From: Acidisarcina polymorpha
GTDB taxonomy: Bacteria > Acidobacteriota > Terriglobia > Terriglobales > Acidobacteriaceae
Reading direction: 5' to 3'
DNA: 64,000 bases
NCBI RefSeq assembly: GCF_003330725.1
Contig: NZ_CP030840.1
Coordinates: 2,852,001-2,916,000, forward strand
The notes beneath the pieces are model-generated. The model made no database searches. It saw only the letters and a list, made by a program, of their open reading frames with translations, and was not told the origin of the DNA. Below are positions 28,801 through 39,275 of this stretch, piece after piece (within the stretch, counting starts at the first letter, position 1; each line of letters begins with the position of its first letter). The translations under genes were made by a program, and so were the position numbers.

Positions 28801-29420
28801 TCATAAAACCAGTCGCCGTTGCCGTTCGTGCTGGTGAAATTGCCACCCACAGGAACCGGACTGCCTTCCGCGTTCCGCTTCACCAAAACCGGCTTCGTAT
28901 TAGCCGGTTGTTTCCGGAAATCGTTCAATGAAAGCACTCCGGCTACAACTGGACTAAGCGCCTCGGGGATCGAAACGTCGGTTGAGTTCGAAATATGCGT
29001 TTCTCCATTCAACGCGAAGCGGTGGATCGATGTCGCGAATGCGCCGTTTATCTGCTGAACGGTCCCGGAGAACTCTATCCACTGCCGCCCTCTGCTCACC
29101 CCGGTCGGATTCAATCCCTGCGATTGCAACCACCCTTGCACCTTGGCGATGTCCTCGTCGGAGGGCCCGAATTGCGCCGCGAATTGCTCCGGTGTCAGCC
29201 ATTGGTGGTAAGCGGGGGAGTTCCGCGCGTGCAGGCTTTCGACCAGGTTGTTCATCGACGTTTGTTGGTCCGGACTTGGCGTCAATACGAGGATCATGCG
29301 ATTGAGAGAACGACCGCCTTCGACCGCGCCTAAGTCACGGGCGGACTTGACCGCTGCCGGCGTGGTTCCCGCCAAAGGCATACGCACAGCGGCGTTAATC
29401 TCATGAGTAATCCGAGACAA
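25807..29420 (-). pseudogene. Sedolisin (S53) protease with Ig-like repeats, 5' truncated and 3' frameshifted
   Basis: Acid serine-carboxyl peptidase. A pro-kumamolisin activation domain (NSPAYHQWLTPEQFAAQFGP) precedes the catalytic domain. Visible active-site residues are Glu about 281 and Asp about 285 (ESSLDIEW), Asp about 366 (STGDFGA) and Ser about 554 (GGTSASAPSMAG). Four or more Ig-like repeats follow. The only start available is TTG 29420 (LSRITHEINAAVRMPLAG). Family members carry a signal peptide before this point, and here the upstream frame hits a stop without one. Near 25905 a one-base change shifts the last Ig strand (TLSGNSDFNPETTKPITIVV continues in the next frame to a stop at 25807); the uncorrected frame runs to 25692. 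Export looks lost. Confidence 0.82.
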
Positions 29421-29424
29421 AGGA

Positions 29425-29943
29425 ATGAATGAACTCGAACTGCGGCGGATTGCCCAGACAGATCACCTCACCGGCGCAGTAACGCGGCGGGGCTTTACGC
29501 TCGAAATGGAAAGAATCCTATCGAGATACAGGCGATGGAGACGTCCGGCTGCCCTGCTCTTGTTAGACATCGATGAATTCAAGCGGGTGAATGACACTTA
29601 TGGCCATCCGACAGGCGATCTTGTCCTCCAAACCGTCTCTCGAGAGCTCGTGAGCCAACTAAGACACGGTGACATCTTGGGCCGACTAGGAGGCGAAGAG
29701 TTCGGGATCCTGCTGCAGAAAACAAGCGTCATACAGTCAGTTGAAACCGCGGAGCGTCTCCGCTTGCACCTCCAGTCAGTTCCGGTTCAACACGATCCGT
29801 CCATCCGGATCACCGCGAGCTTTGGGATCGCGCCTCTTGATTCTCAAACGGCGTCCGTACAACATTGGCTGGCAGCGGCTGACCAAGCGATGTATGACGC
29901 CAAACAAGCAGGACGGAATCGCAGTCATTGTGCCGGAGTGTAG
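29425..29943 (+). CDS. GGDEF-domain diguanylate cyclase, probably 5' truncated
   Basis: Makes cyclic di-GMP. 172 residues, almost only a GGDEF domain: RRIAQTDHLTGAVTRRGF, LLLDIDEFKRVNDTYGHPTG, then RLGGEEFGILL as the active site, with RHGD five residues before it as the inhibitory I-site. ADQAMYDAKQAGRN closes the domain. The frame is open back to a TGA at 29404 and reads VIRDKG before the ATG, like the end of a sensor domain. A sensor such as PAS was probably lost at the junction with the sedolisin gene, whose 5' end is 4 bp away. Confidence 0.85.
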   Translation: MNELELRRIAQTDHLTGAVTRRGFTLEMERILSRYRRWRRPAALLLLDIDEFKRVNDTYGHPTGDLVLQTVSRELVSQLRHGDILGRLGGEEFGILLQKTSVIQSVETAERLRLHLQSVPVQHDPSIRITASFGIAPLDSQTASVQHWLAAADQAMYDAKQAGRNRSHCAGV

Positions 29944-30127
29944 CTGCGGTGTAAATTCCATTACTGCATGAGTATCTCAACCTTCTTGAAACCACAGTGA
30001 GGCATGAACTGGAGACCAGGACGGCTGTACCTTCCTTACTTTCAGATGCAGTAAGAAACTTTGTTTCCTGCCCGACATAATCTAAGCTTGCGGGGTACAC
30101 CGGGAGAGAGGGTGTGGAAGGGGATTC

Positions 30128-30901
30128 ATGAAGAATCTGGGACAAACTGCATTTGACCCTGAAACCTACCTTGCCACTGCCGGACTCGGCCGCAAGATTG
30201 TGCGCTTGATGGAAGGCCAAGTCTTTTTTTCGCAGGGAAGTCGCTGCGATTCGATCTTTTACCTTCAGATGGGCCGCGCCAAGCTCACGGTTGTTTCATC
30301 AGCCGGAAAAGAAGCCACGATCACCGTTTTTACGGGTGGCGACTTCATCGGTGACGCGTGCATTGCGGCGGTTGCCGGGCCGCATCTGGCGACAGCGACA
30401 GCTGTCACCGCGTGTATCGCACTCGAGGTGGAAAGAGAGGAAATGATCCGCGTTCTGCATGAGCAAAGTGCCTTTTCGGATTTGTTCATCGCCGCTCTGC
30501 TGATCCGCAGTATGCGAACCCAAGCCGACCTTATTGACCAACTTTTTAATTCCAGTGAAAAGCGTCTGGCAAGAGTTCTGTTGTTAATGGCCGAGTTCGG
30601 GAAGCCGGGAGAAGTCGTCGACGAGAAAACACTCATTCCGCCGATTACGCAGCAAGCTCTGGCCGAAATGGTCGGGACGACCCGGTCGCGTGTCAGTCTT
30701 TTCATGAATCGCTTCCGCAAACTGGGGTATATCGAATACAAGGAGCGCATTTACGTCCACAAGGCTTTGCTCAACGTGATTTTGCACGACCAGATATCGG
30801 GAGCAAACTTTCAGAACGCCTCTTTGCTGGACAAAGGCCGGGATGAATCCGAGGCGGCAAGACACCGGGCAAAGTCCCTTCGCGCCATTCAGCATCCATA
30901 G
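30128..30901 (+). CDS. Crp/Fnr family transcriptional regulator
   Basis: One-component regulator, 257 residues. The cyclic-nucleotide-binding fold spans about residues 25-120 (GQVFFSQGSRCDSIFYLQMG; TITVFTGGDFIGDACIAA). The winged HTH is at about 175-225 (PITQQALAEMVGTTRSRVSL then FMNRFRKLGYIEYKERIYVH). No FNR-type cysteine cluster is present, so the signal is not oxygen through Fe-S. The C-terminal 30 residues are a charged tail. Isolated by intergenic DNA on both sides; its targets are not evident. Confidence 0.92.
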   Translation: MKNLGQTAFDPETYLATAGLGRKIVRLMEGQVFFSQGSRCDSIFYLQMGRAKLTVVSSAGKEATITVFTGGDFIGDACIAAVAGPHLATATAVTACIALEVEREEMIRVLHEQSAFSDLFIAALLIRSMRTQADLIDQLFNSSEKRLARVLLLMAEFGKPGEVVDEKTLIPPITQQALAEMVGTTRSRVSLFMNRFRKLGYIEYKERIYVHKALLNVILHDQISGANFQNASLLDKGRDESEAARHRAKSLRAIQHP

Positions 30902-33062
30902 AGGGTGTTTGAAACGTGTTTTGTCAGGAGGAGCCGCCGGTTGAGCATACGGCGAATAGCAGCGATATCGATGAGCGTCTCTCCGACGTTGCACCCTTCG
31001 CGGTTCTTAGAGGAGCTTAGTCGGGTATTGTTATCGCTGAGCGGAATTACTTATCTGTTGGAAAGGCTCGCACACCAGATAGGGTGAGCGTACAGCCGCG
31101 GGCGTGATCCAGCTACCTCGGGAAGTCTTAGACTGTGCTGTGAGGATTTTCTGCCCATGATCCACATGGCCAATTACTATTGGTACTTCGTCGGCGCGGA
31201 AACACAGAACTGTCTGTGTTGAGTGAAATGAGATCCCGTCCTTTAAGCGCTGTCTTCCGTACATTGTGGGGGTTTGGTTTGTGTGAAAAACCAGCTTACT
31301 TATCATGTACACCTTACATATTGGGTTCCCATACTCGCCTTCATTCTTTAATAGGAGATCTCCGACCTTCAAGCGAAATTCAGCAGACTGTGCGGCGTGG
31401 AGCTCCTCCATCTTTAATTTGAGCTGCGCCTTTATGAGCCCTACTTCCTGTCTCATGTCGTCAATTTTGCACACGGCGGACTCCTTAATCTGAGAGTAGG
31501 CAGGCCGGCGCGGCGAGGCGTACGAGATATCTCGCACATCAGAGTGGCCGACTCCGACATCGTCAAGCGTCGCCCACCTACCTACCCGGCGAAGGTATCA
31601 TGTGGCTTATGGCGCTTGTATGTTCAATACTGAACATGACGTCCGATTCTTTCCGGCCTTCTCAAGAACCGCAAGCAATCTCCAGCTGCTCATGAACAGC
31701 AAACCATTAGGGAATGGCACGATGTAAAGATGCATGTCTGGCGACAGGAGAAGGGTTTGGTCTGCTCTAGGTTTGCATAGCCTGCCAGTAGAGGTGATCG
31801 TTTTCTTTCGCTTCAAGTTCTTGCTCAGTCGGCATAGAGGCAACTGTCGAAAAGCAGAAGAGGCAGATCGAATCGGCCATTCCGTTTTCGTTCAAGCTGG
31901 GGGCAAAACTCTTATGGCGTTCGAGCAGGACCGGGCATGGTTCCCTCCGTTCTTCACCCATACATTTTCTCGGACGAGGATGTGCTTGAAGAGTAGATCT
32001 GGGATTGTCCGCGCCGTCTGGGCATTTCTGACCACGACCCTTCGTCCGTGGCTCCTTGCCCTGCGTCCTGCGGTCCGCCGCCCAATCCCGTCCTTTCCGG
32101 GTCCGTGACAATCTTGCGAACCGACACACTTGGTGCCGCTGATGTTTCAACAATCGACAATCAGGGCATCTTGAACAGCATTAGCTCGAATCGTGCGTTA
32201 TATTAAGTGACGATCGAAAGCCAACTTGTGCGCTTTGTCGTATGTAGGAGTGTTTGAATTGCACAATCATTGCATAGAACTACAAGTTTCCATCGCCAAG
32301 GGGGGTGCCTATGCGAGCTTCAAAGATATCGGCGTCAGGGATCAGTAGTGAGGTGGTACCTCACTTGGACAAATTAATTGACATTTATGGTCGAATGCTT
32401 CATTTCATTGCCGCACCTAACCGACTGTTACCATTGATCGAGGAGGCGGATGCCACCGTAAGAGCTACGCTGAGTTTGTTGGTGTACAGAATCAGGCCAA
32501 AGCATGGCTATCTTCTGAAGTATCAACGATCATTCGCACACCTACCCGTGGTCGGCCCGCAGAGCAGGGCTAACGAAGATCTACCTTGCACCTCCAGACA
32601 TGCGGATTTAAGAGCCCCGGCAATCACACGGCCTTCATCCTGTTCTGAGGTTGTCTCTCTTGCCCACCCATCTGCAATGAGTGAGCTAACAAAATAACTG
32701 AGGGCTAGTGACGAACGAAGTTCATGAGATCTGCTTCGGTTGGAAGAAGGGACCTATGGAGCCGGACCATCTTAGATCCGACTGTCGCTTTCAGAATTCT
32801 CATCTCTTACTTCGGGTCGTCGATTCCTGTGTTTCTCGGTTGCACGTTAAGTGCAGCAAATTCCTCCGCGACACTGCCACTCGTACCAAAGCTTGGTATG
32901 TTGCCGAAACTGTTCCATTCAACAGCGTTTCGCGGCGCTCCATCGCTTCTTCCGTTGCCTGAAGATGCGGGAACCTTACGTTCACTCAGATCTTCCAACT
33001 GCTGCACCCAATATAGATCAATCTCTTCAAGAAATGCATTCCCTGAGTGGCCTCTTGGCTAT
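30902..33062. other. 2.2-kb gene-poor stretch
   Basis: No gene of a known family. A minus-strand frame ending at 31767 contains MADSICLFCFSTVASMPTEQ (start about 31880, 37 codons), which resembles a small CxxC protein common in Acidobacteriota but lacks the expected C-terminal cysteine. A plus-strand frame 32311-32697 has AAGGGGGG before its ATG but family-less sequence. The 31031-31537 frame is listed separately. No tRNA-like fold was found. Confidence 0.4.
31031..31537 (-). CDS. Hypothetical protein with N-terminal coiled coil
   Basis: Not recognised. The frame reads ...DDMRQEVGLIKAQLKLKMEE then LHAAQSAEFRLKVGDLLLKN, a heptad-like helix, followed by EYGNPICKVYMISKLVFHT and a polar C-terminus. 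The composition is more protein-like than other frames here. The start is uncertain: GTG 31537 or ATG 31456, neither with a clear ribosome-binding site. It could be a real small gene or a chance frame. Confidence 0.3.
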   Translation of the reverse strand: MRDISYASPRRPAYSQIKESAVCKIDDMRQEVGLIKAQLKLKMEELHAAQSAEFRLKVGDLLLKNEGEYGNPICKVYMISKLVFHTNQTPTMYGRQRLKDGISFHSTQTVLCFRADEVPIVIGHVDHGQKILTAQSKTSRGSWITPAAVRSPYLVCEPFQQISNSAQR

Positions 33063-34700
33063 TCACTTGGCGATCGCTATAGCAGCGAGGAAGAAGGATG
33101 TATCACCCGGAGGCACTGGCGGTTTGAATTGGCATAAGTACACTCCTTGGCCGGTGAATATATCCACCTTACCGTTGATCGCGTCAGTCACGTAAATATT
33201 GTCCCGGTCGTCCAGCGTAAACCCAAAAGAACTTCTTAGCAATTGACCATTGATCACGCCGAATTTAATTTGCCTTTGATAATTGCCATCGGCATCCAAT
33301 ACCTGGATCCGGTTGCCATCGTAATCGAGGATATAAAGATCGCCACCTGAATCGACGGCAAATCCCCTTGGAATGTCGTTAAACTCCCCATTTCCGGAGC
33401 CTGCACGGAGAAAGAAACCCGAAAGATACTTCCCTGTGTTGTCGTACTTGGTAACTGAGGACTCTCCCAAAAGATAGACATTATCGTTCGAGTCTATGGT
33501 GATGTATTCTGGGACATTCTCAATGCCAACCACCGGGCAATTGGATATTTCCTCCGACGCGTTAAACGTCGTGCAGATAACATTTAAAAAGGTTCCTGAG
33601 GCGTTGAACTCCTGTACGCCTAGGACCGGATTCGTGGCCCACACATTTCCGCGACTATCCGTTGAGACCGCGCCACTCAACAAATAGAGATATCCGTACC
33701 CAAGTTGACCAAAATCAGCAGCAGGGCACAGGCCGATCTGCCCAATGTAATTACCCTTGCCGTCAAACCTATCTATCTGACATGCGGGTCCATTGGCTTT
33801 TGTGTATACTCCGGTCGCATCGACAGCTATATTTCCTAACCGGTGGTCGGTAAAGTCGTCATGAGTGAACTGACCCTTGTAGACACCGTACTCGTCGAAT
33901 ATTTCCACCAGCTCGTTCCCGTCGAAAACATATATGTCGCCCTTGACAGGATTGGAATAAGTGACGGCAGGCCCTGCGGCGCCATGGAGGCTTATCGTCG
34001 ATCGTGGTCCTTTGTCCGGAATCAGGGTCAGAATGTCGTCATGTTCGCCAACCGCAGCCGGATCAAACTCAATCTGCAGAATGCAGCTATAGGGTGCCGA
34101 TACGCCTGAGAAGCAGGTACTCTCCGGGTCGCTCACCACCTTATAACTCGGCCCGTTGATGCTTGTTTTGAGGACGGTGTATGAATGCCCTACGTTAGTG
34201 ATCGTCACCGGGAGGATGGTTTTCGTGCCATAAGGAATAGTCCCAAATTGCAGCGGAACGTTCTCCTCGTCGCCGACCCCGGTCGCTATGCCCCTGAGCT
34301 TGACGGTTGAGGGTGCCGCGCCATGGCTTGGCGTAAGTGTCAGAATGTCGTCGTGTATCCCCAGGGTCGCAGGAGTGAATTCCACGGGAAGAACGCAACT
34401 CTGACCGGCGGTGATGCCTGCCAAGCAGGTATTCGCGTTCGTCTTGAGCACTTTGTAGCTGGGACCGTTCACTGAAGTGCCGATCGTGACATTACCCGTA
34501 ACGCCCACATTGGTGATCGTCAGCGGAAGCACCGCTGTCTGGCCAAACGCAATCGACCCGAACTGAAGTGCAGTCTGCGCCCCGGCGCTGACGGTGCCGG
34601 CAAACCCTTGTAGGCTGGCAGACAAAGTCAACCCGCCTAACAATGCTGGACGCAACTTGCGAAAAACGGAGACCGCCAAAAACCACAAAGATTGTTTCAT
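33063..34700 (-). CDS. Secreted NHL-repeat protein with two choice-of-anchor (ASH-like) domains
   Basis: Exported beta-propeller protein. ATG 34700 gives MKQSLWFLAVSVFRKLRPAL then a signal-type hydrophobic stretch; a longer frame to 34805 adds nothing family-like. Two ASH/choice-of-anchor-D Ig-like domains follow (LQFGSIAFGQTAVLPLTITN and LQFGTIPYGTKTILPVTITN), each with a CxxG...CxLxxxF pattern. The C-terminal half is an NHL propeller (EIFDEYGVYKGQF; YITIDSNDNVYLLG; GFAVDSGGDLYILDYDGNR). 545 residues. Likely a cell-surface or secreted binding protein; ligand unknown. Confidence 0.87.
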   Translation of the reverse strand: MKQSLWFLAVSVFRKLRPALLGGLTLSASLQGFAGTVSAGAQTALQFGSIAFGQTAVLPLTITNVGVTGNVTIGTSVNGPSYKVLKTNANTCLAGITAGQSCVLPVEFTPATLGIHDDILTLTPSHGAAPSTVKLRGIATGVGDEENVPLQFGTIPYGTKTILPVTITNVGHSYTVLKTSINGPSYKVVSDPESTCFSGVSAPYSCILQIEFDPAAVGEHDDILTLIPDKGPRSTISLHGAAGPAVTYSNPVKGDIYVFDGNELVEIFDEYGVYKGQFTHDDFTDHRLGNIAVDATGVYTKANGPACQIDRFDGKGNYIGQIGLCPAADFGQLGYGYLYLLSGAVSTDSRGNVWATNPVLGVQEFNASGTFLNVICTTFNASEEISNCPVVGIENVPEYITIDSNDNVYLLGESSVTKYDNTGKYLSGFFLRAGSGNGEFNDIPRGFAVDSGGDLYILDYDGNRIQVLDADGNYQRQIKFGVINGQLLRSSFGFTLDDRDNIYVTDAINGKVDIFTGQGVYLCQFKPPVPPGDTSFFLAAIAIAK

Positions 34701-34759
34701 GTCGAGAATCTTTCTATCCGCGAGTAGGTAGCATGATGGCACAGTTAGCCGCAAATATG

Positions 34760-35010
34760 TCAAAATCGTTGAGCAATTCTTTGACGTTGGGAGAGCCGGT
34801 GACATTCGTGGCTACGTTCACTGCGGCTCCGGTCCAACTTCGACGGGGGTCGGTGACCTTCAAGAATGGGGCTGCCTCGGTAGGAACCGCTCCGCTGGTG
34901 AAGAGAGTGGCGACCTTCTCGCTGAGCGGGCTTAGCCTTTACGGACATAGCATCACCGCCTAACGAATACTGCAAGCGCGGTGGGATTCACTCAGGAGGT
35001 GACGGAGTAG
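34760..35010 (+). pseudogene. Orphan C-terminal Ig-like repeat remnant
   Basis: Reads LSNSLTLGEPVTFVATFTAA then GSVTFKNGAASVGTAPLVKR and LYGHSITA, closely like the last domain of the 21910 SBBP protein. A small deletion breaks the frame at 34963, after which NTASAVGFTQEVTE and a TAG at 35008 give the usual C-terminus. No start or upstream domains remain. Confidence 0.65.
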
Positions 35011-35147
35011 CGCTTACGTCCTCTTGGGATTTTCGTTCTCGATTGCAAAAGCTGACGATGGTGCGAGCGCATGAGACTACGACAACTAGCTCTGCAACAC
35101 GACGCCACATATCTCTAAGTGACAGGCCATGTACATTAAGGGTGGTT

Positions 35148-35171
35148 GGGGCAGTGTTCGAGCACCGCCCC
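35148..35171 (-). terminator. Hairpin terminator downstream of ssb
   Basis: On the minus strand GGGGCGGTG pairs with CACTGCCCC (one G-U pair) around CTCGAA, 18 bp after the ssb stop codon. No long T-tract follows. Confidence 0.6.
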
Positions 35172-35188
35172 ATTTGGCCAATTGCTGA

Positions 35189-35575
35189 CTACGCGTAGGT
35201 TGGCGTGACCTCCTGTGATGTCGCGTCGTCTTCCGGGTCTTCGGCCTTGGCTACGCGGTCAATCTGCGAAGCATAGACCTCGTACCGAATGAGCCTGAGG
35301 GTTTCGCCGCCAATGGTTTTCTCCCATTTGCTGGTTCGCAGCTCGCCTTCGAGATACACGCGATCGCCCTTCTTGAGCTTGGCCGCAAACCTTGAGAGTT
35401 TGTTGAAGACGACGATGTTGTGCCACTCCGTGCGGCTTTGGCGTTGGCCCGCCTTGTCGATCCAGCGGGCAGTGGTGGCAATACTGAAGGTGATGGGAGC
35501 GTCGGGGTTCTTGTCTTTGGCGGCATCAGCGCCGAGATAACCCATCAGAACTACACGGTTAAGATCGCTAATCAT
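35189..35575 (-). CDS. ssb: Single-stranded DNA-binding protein
   Basis: OB-fold ssDNA-binding protein, 128 residues. DLNRVVLMGYLGADA, ITFSIATTARWIDK, TEWHNIVVFNKLSRFA and LKKGDRVYLEGELRTSKWEK are the standard SSB strands. The tail lacks the usual acidic DDDIPF-like end (it ends SQEVTPTYA), so recruitment of partner proteins may be reduced. ATG 35575 has GGAG upstream on its strand. It stands alone, not beside rpsF/rpsR, so it is probably an accessory or mobile-element SSB rather than the housekeeping copy. Confidence 0.93.
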   Translation of the reverse strand: MISDLNRVVLMGYLGADAAKDKNPDAPITFSIATTARWIDKAGQRQSRTEWHNIVVFNKLSRFAAKLKKGDRVYLEGELRTSKWEKTIGGETLRLIRYEVYASQIDRVAKAEDPEDDATSQEVTPTYA

Positions 35576-36255
35576 GGTTGTTCATTCTCCTGACTTGGTG
35601 TGGCTTACATTTTGTTGGCAGTCGAGACTGCGGTTTACTTGGCGCGTTGAGCACTGAGGTTGTGATCCTCAGCGAGGATCATTCCCGGAACCCGTGTTGC
35701 ATGGCCCACGGATTTGAGTCCGGTCGGTTGCTGTTGCTTTTTGCGTGTCGTGGAACACGGCATGTGCAGACATGCCGAACGCCACCTGGCGAAGGCGGGG
35801 GTAGCAAACGGAAAGGTCTTCGAGCGCAGCTTTTTGGGGGGACCGCGCCTGCGCACGTTGCAGGCGTGGGGGAGCCAAAACCCGTAGGGCGAATTGGCCT
35901 TGAAGAGCGCGAGGGGCTGGCCCATTAGGGGCTTGTCTACCGAATACGGCGCGGGTCACGCGCCATGATTAAATGTTCTTTACCTCTTGGAACTACAAGT
36001 GAGGGTTTGGCAACGACTTTGAAGCAAATGCGAAGTCAGGAGGTCTCGCGGCGCCGTTAGCAAGATTGATTGAGCTAGGCTTCGCAGAAGCCGTTGGCAA
36101 TGGCGTGGTGAGAGGGAGTCAGATGCTCTTTCTGAAACGGCCAGCGGGAGCACGAAGATGACACAATTACAAACGACCCAGATCGTCTCGCATCCGAAGC
36201 TCTCATCATGGCTTTGAGTTCTGCCCGCGCCCAAAGGCACCCATGCAGGGCCTTT
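35576..36255. other. GC-rich intergenic region upstream of ssb
   Basis: About 680 bp without a supported gene. A minus-strand frame (TRAVFGRQAPNGPAPRAL...) of 96 codons spans most of it, but it runs through the 35922-35967 repeat and is arginine/proline-rich with no domain, so it is treated as part of a repeat element. 35970-36255 shows nothing apart from the 3' flank of the permease gene. Confidence 0.45.
35922..35967. repeat. Dispersed 44-46-bp repeat with hairpin, copy 1
   Basis: Begins CCATTAGGGGCTTGTCTACC and ends in a hairpin GGCGCG-GGTCA-CGCGCC. A near-identical copy lies at 45034-45077. Only the loop and one base of the linker differ, which suggests that the stem is under selection. 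Confidence 0.75.
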
Positions 36256-38937
36256 CTATTCCGTCCGCAACGCCTGCATGGGATCGATAGAAGCCGCGCG
36301 CCGTGCAGGCACAAACGCCGCTATAAGTCCGCACACTACCAGCAACACTGAAACCGTCACGACAGTGAATGGATCGTGCTGGCCCACGCCAAACAGAAAT
36401 GACTTGAGCAGCCGCGTTGCTATCCATGTGCACGCAAGTCCAAGGCCCACTCCCAAAACGACCATCACCGAAGCGTTTCTCAGGATGAGCAGCATCACAT
36501 CGCGCCGCGCCGCTCCCAGTGCCATGCGTATACCCACCTCGCGCGTGCGCCGATTCACTGAGAACCTCATTAACCCCGACAATCCCACCAGCGCCATGAT
36601 CAACGCAATCCCTGCAAACACCGTCAGCAGCGAGGTCTGAAAACGCCGCCGGGCGGTGGCGATCGACACCATATCTCCCATCGTGAGAACATTTGTCGCC
36701 GCAATCTTCGGGTCGATCGATCTTAGCGTCACCCGGATCTCATTCGCGACGGTCGCGGGCGGAAGAGTCGATCGCACGGCCACGCTCGCATCCCCCGCAT
36801 CGTAGCTCGCGTGGTACATCTGCCGCTGTGGCTCCTCTTCAAGGCTGGTGTGGCGCACATCGGTGACAACTCCCACGACGGTCCACCAGCGCGCCCGCTT
36901 CGGATCGCCGGTGATGCGGCCTCCAATCGGGTTACGGTTCGGGAAAAACGTCTCCGCAAATTTCTGATTGATGATCACTGGCCGATTGGCCGTGGCGGAG
37001 GCGTCAGCATCCGTAAAGTATCGCCCGGCAACCAGAGGAATGTTCATCGCCGCAAAGTAATGCGGCGTAACATCGCGGCCTTCCGTCTGCTGATGATCCT
37101 TGTTGTCGAACCCGTCTACGTAGATGAAATCAAGGCTCTCCGAATTGGTCAGCGGCAGGTAATTCACTGATCCCGCCGCCTGCACACCAGGCAATGCCTC
37201 AAGCTTCGCCATCAGGTCCTTGTAAAACGCGACATGCTGCTCGGGCTTGCTGTAACGCTGGTCCAGACTCACATGGAACGTCACCGCAGACCGAGTAAAC
37301 CCTGTGTCCACTGACTCCACATTGATATAGCTGCGGATCAGCAGCCCTGCTCCCGCCAGCAGCACCACAACCATTGCCGTCTGCGCAACAATCAACGCGC
37401 TCTGCAACCGGCTGTGCCCGGCGGAGCTTGCGCGTACGGCGTGCGATTTCAGAAACTCCGTCAATTCCATCCGCGAAGTGCCGATCGCAGGCATCAGTCC
37501 CGCCACCAAGCTCGTCAAAAGCGACCCACCGATGGCAACCAGAAATACCCGTGTATCGAGAGACGCTTCATTCAGCCGAGGAATATTTCCGGGATCGAGC
37601 TTCGGCAGCAACCGAAGAAAGAGCACCGCCAGCACAATGCCCACTGCACATCCGCCAACACCAACCAGCATCGATTCGGTCAACAACTGCCGGACCATGC
37701 GGCCGCGCCCGGCGCCCAGGGCGGCGCGTACACCCAGTTCGCGGCCTCTTTCGGCGGCGCGCGCCAGCAGGAGGTTGGCCACATTGCCACAGGCAATCAG
37801 CAACACCAGGCCAACTGCAGCCAGCAGCAATCGCATCAGCGGACGCACGGGCCCAATGGAGATCCCAGTGAAACTCTCGACCAGCGCACCCCATTCGCGT
37901 GTGAGACCAGCGTCAGCATCTCTGGGATCAGCCTCGTATTCTTTATCAAGCCGGGCCATAATGCCGGCCATCTCCGCCTGCGCCTGATGAATGGACACAC
38001 CGGAACGGAGCCGCGCAAACGAAACATTGTTCCCAATGCCTCGGGAAGTTCTGGCTTGTGCATTAAGAGCAAGAGGCACCCAGATTTGCGTTGACTTGAT
38101 ATCAGAATCTCCATACGGAAGATCCGACTTAAACGGATACTCAAACTCCGGCGGCATCACTCCAACGATCTGATAATTCGCTCCGTCAAGCTGAATGGAG
38201 CGGTTTAGCGCATCTGGTCTTGCTCCGAACATTGAGACCCAAAGCGAATGGCTGATTACGGCAACCTTGGTATTTGCCTGCAGATTGTCTTCTCCGGCAA
38301 AGGTGCGGCCAAGTTCGGGCATCGATTGCAGGGTCGAGAAAAAGTCCGCATCCACCCGTGCGCCACCGATACGCTGCGTTGTGCCCTGCTGCGCCACGCT
38401 GAATTGAGCTTGTTCGAAGTTGCTCATATCCACGTACGACTTGGCTTCGCGCTTAAGATCGTAGAAGTCACCGTAGCTGGGGCAAATGACCTCCGCAGGA
38501 ATCTTGAGGCTCGGATTCGGCGAAAACAGATAAACCAGGTGCTCAGGGTCTCCGTACGGTAGCGATCGAATCAGCACCGCGTTCACCAAACTGAAGATGG
38601 CCGTGCACGCGCCGACGCCGAGGGCAAGCGTAAGGACCGCGGGTATGGTGAAGCCGGGACTCTTCCTCAAGGTGCGCAGGCCATAGCGCAGGTCCTGCAT
38701 CGTCTGTTCGATCCATAACAGAGAGCGCTCGTCGCGATGTGCCTGTTTTGCCTGCTCCACGCCGCCGTAAGCACGTCGCGAGGCCAGCCGTGCTTCTTCT
38801 GGCGACATGCCACGACGTTCGAAGTCGTCGGTGAGGAGGGTGAGGTGCGATGCGACTTCACGCGCAAGGTCCTCTTCGGCGCTCTTGTTGTCGAGGAGAC
38901 TACGGAGCCGCGCGATGACTCTTCTCCATCCCGCCAT
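36256..38937 (-). CDS. ADOP-type ABC transporter permease (MacB/FtsX-like)
   Basis: Acidobacterial duplicated orphan permease, 893 residues, with no ATPase gene beside it. N-terminal about 90 residues are the soluble ADOP domain ([40 protein letters not shown]). Two MacB-periplasmic plus FtsX units follow, each with an extracellular domain and the FtsX membrane segment ([20 protein letters not shown] and [20 protein letters not shown]). Ends with the permease signature [17 protein letters not shown]. The start is 2 bp after the PadR stop, so the two are translationally linked. ADOPs are thought to act in export or resistance; substrate unknown. Confidence 0.95.
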   Translation of the reverse strand: MAGWRRVIARLRSLLDNKSAEEDLAREVASHLTLLTDDFERRGMSPEEARLASRRAYGGVEQAKQAHRDERSLLWIEQTMQDLRYGLRTLRKSPGFTIPAVLTLALGVGACTAIFSLVNAVLIRSLPYGDPEHLVYLFSPNPSLKIPAEVICPSYGDFYDLKREAKSYVDMSNFEQAQFSVAQQGTTQRIGGARVDADFFSTLQSMPELGRTFAGEDNLQANTKVAVISHSLWVSMFGARPDALNRSIQLDGANYQIVGVMPPEFEYPFKSDLPYGDSDIKSTQIWVPLALNAQARTSRGIGNNVSFARLRSGVSIHQAQAEMAGIMARLDKEYEADPRDADAGLTREWGALVESFTGISIGPVRPLMRLLLAAVGLVLLIACGNVANLLLARAAERGRELGVRAALGAGRGRMVRQLLTESMLVGVGGCAVGIVLAVLFLRLLPKLDPGNIPRLNEASLDTRVFLVAIGGSLLTSLVAGLMPAIGTSRMELTEFLKSHAVRASSAGHSRLQSALIVAQTAMVVVLLAGAGLLIRSYINVESVDTGFTRSAVTFHVSLDQRYSKPEQHVAFYKDLMAKLEALPGVQAAGSVNYLPLTNSESLDFIYVDGFDNKDHQQTEGRDVTPHYFAAMNIPLVAGRYFTDADASATANRPVIINQKFAETFFPNRNPIGGRITGDPKRARWWTVVGVVTDVRHTSLEEEPQRQMYHASYDAGDASVAVRSTLPPATVANEIRVTLRSIDPKIAATNVLTMGDMVSIATARRRFQTSLLTVFAGIALIMALVGLSGLMRFSVNRRTREVGIRMALGAARRDVMLLILRNASVMVVLGVGLGLACTWIATRLLKSFLFGVGQHDPFTVVTVSVLLVVCGLIAAFVPARRAASIDPMQALRTE

Positions 38938-38939
38938 AG

Positions 38940-39269
38940 TTACTGTTCCTCCGCGAGCAGCTTTTCAACCACGCCGGCCATCTGGCGCCAGCGTTCGGTT
39001 TCCTCATCGAGCGCCTTTAACCCCGCCTTGGTGAGGGTGTAATACTTCGCTTCGCGGCCGTTTTCCGTCCTGCCCCAGGAACCCTGGGTCCAGCCGTGTT
39101 GCTCAATCCGGATGAGAGCCGGATAGATGGTGCCCTGGTTCAGATTTAGGGCGTCGTCCGAGACCTGCTGGAGCCTGCTGGCGATGCCATAGGCATGCTG
39201 TGGACCCATTGTGGCAAGAGTGCGGAGGATCATGAGGTCGAGAGTGCCTTGCAAGATCTGGATGGGCAT
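38940..39269 (-). CDS. PadR family transcriptional regulator
   Basis: PadR winged-HTH repressor, 109 residues. ATG 39269 gives [20 protein letters not shown], the usual PadR start; a frame to 39317 crosses the operator and is rejected. [35 protein letters not shown] and [20 protein letters not shown] are diagnostic. It precedes the ADOP permease by 2 bp, the standard acidobacterial pairing, and probably represses both genes through the palindromes at 39276-39320. Confidence 0.94.
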   Translation of the reverse strand: MPIQILQGTLDLMILRTLATMGPQHAYGIASRLQQVSDDALNLNQGTIYPALIRIEQHGWTQGSWGRTENGREAKYYTLTKAGLKALDEETERWRQMAGVVEKLLAEEQ

Positions 39270-39275
39270 TTTCTT

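Noticed and set aside
32311-32697. Possible 129-codon plus-strand gene
   Set aside because: Has a G-rich upstream stretch but no family likeness and a low-complexity C-terminus.
35669-35959. Minus-strand frame TRAVFGRQAPNGPAPRAL...
   Set aside because: Arg/Pro-rich, domain-less and crossing the dispersed repeat; similar frame occurs over the second repeat copy.
37414-38094. Plus-strand frames inside the permease gene
   Set aside because: Antisense shadows of a strongly conserved ADOP permease.
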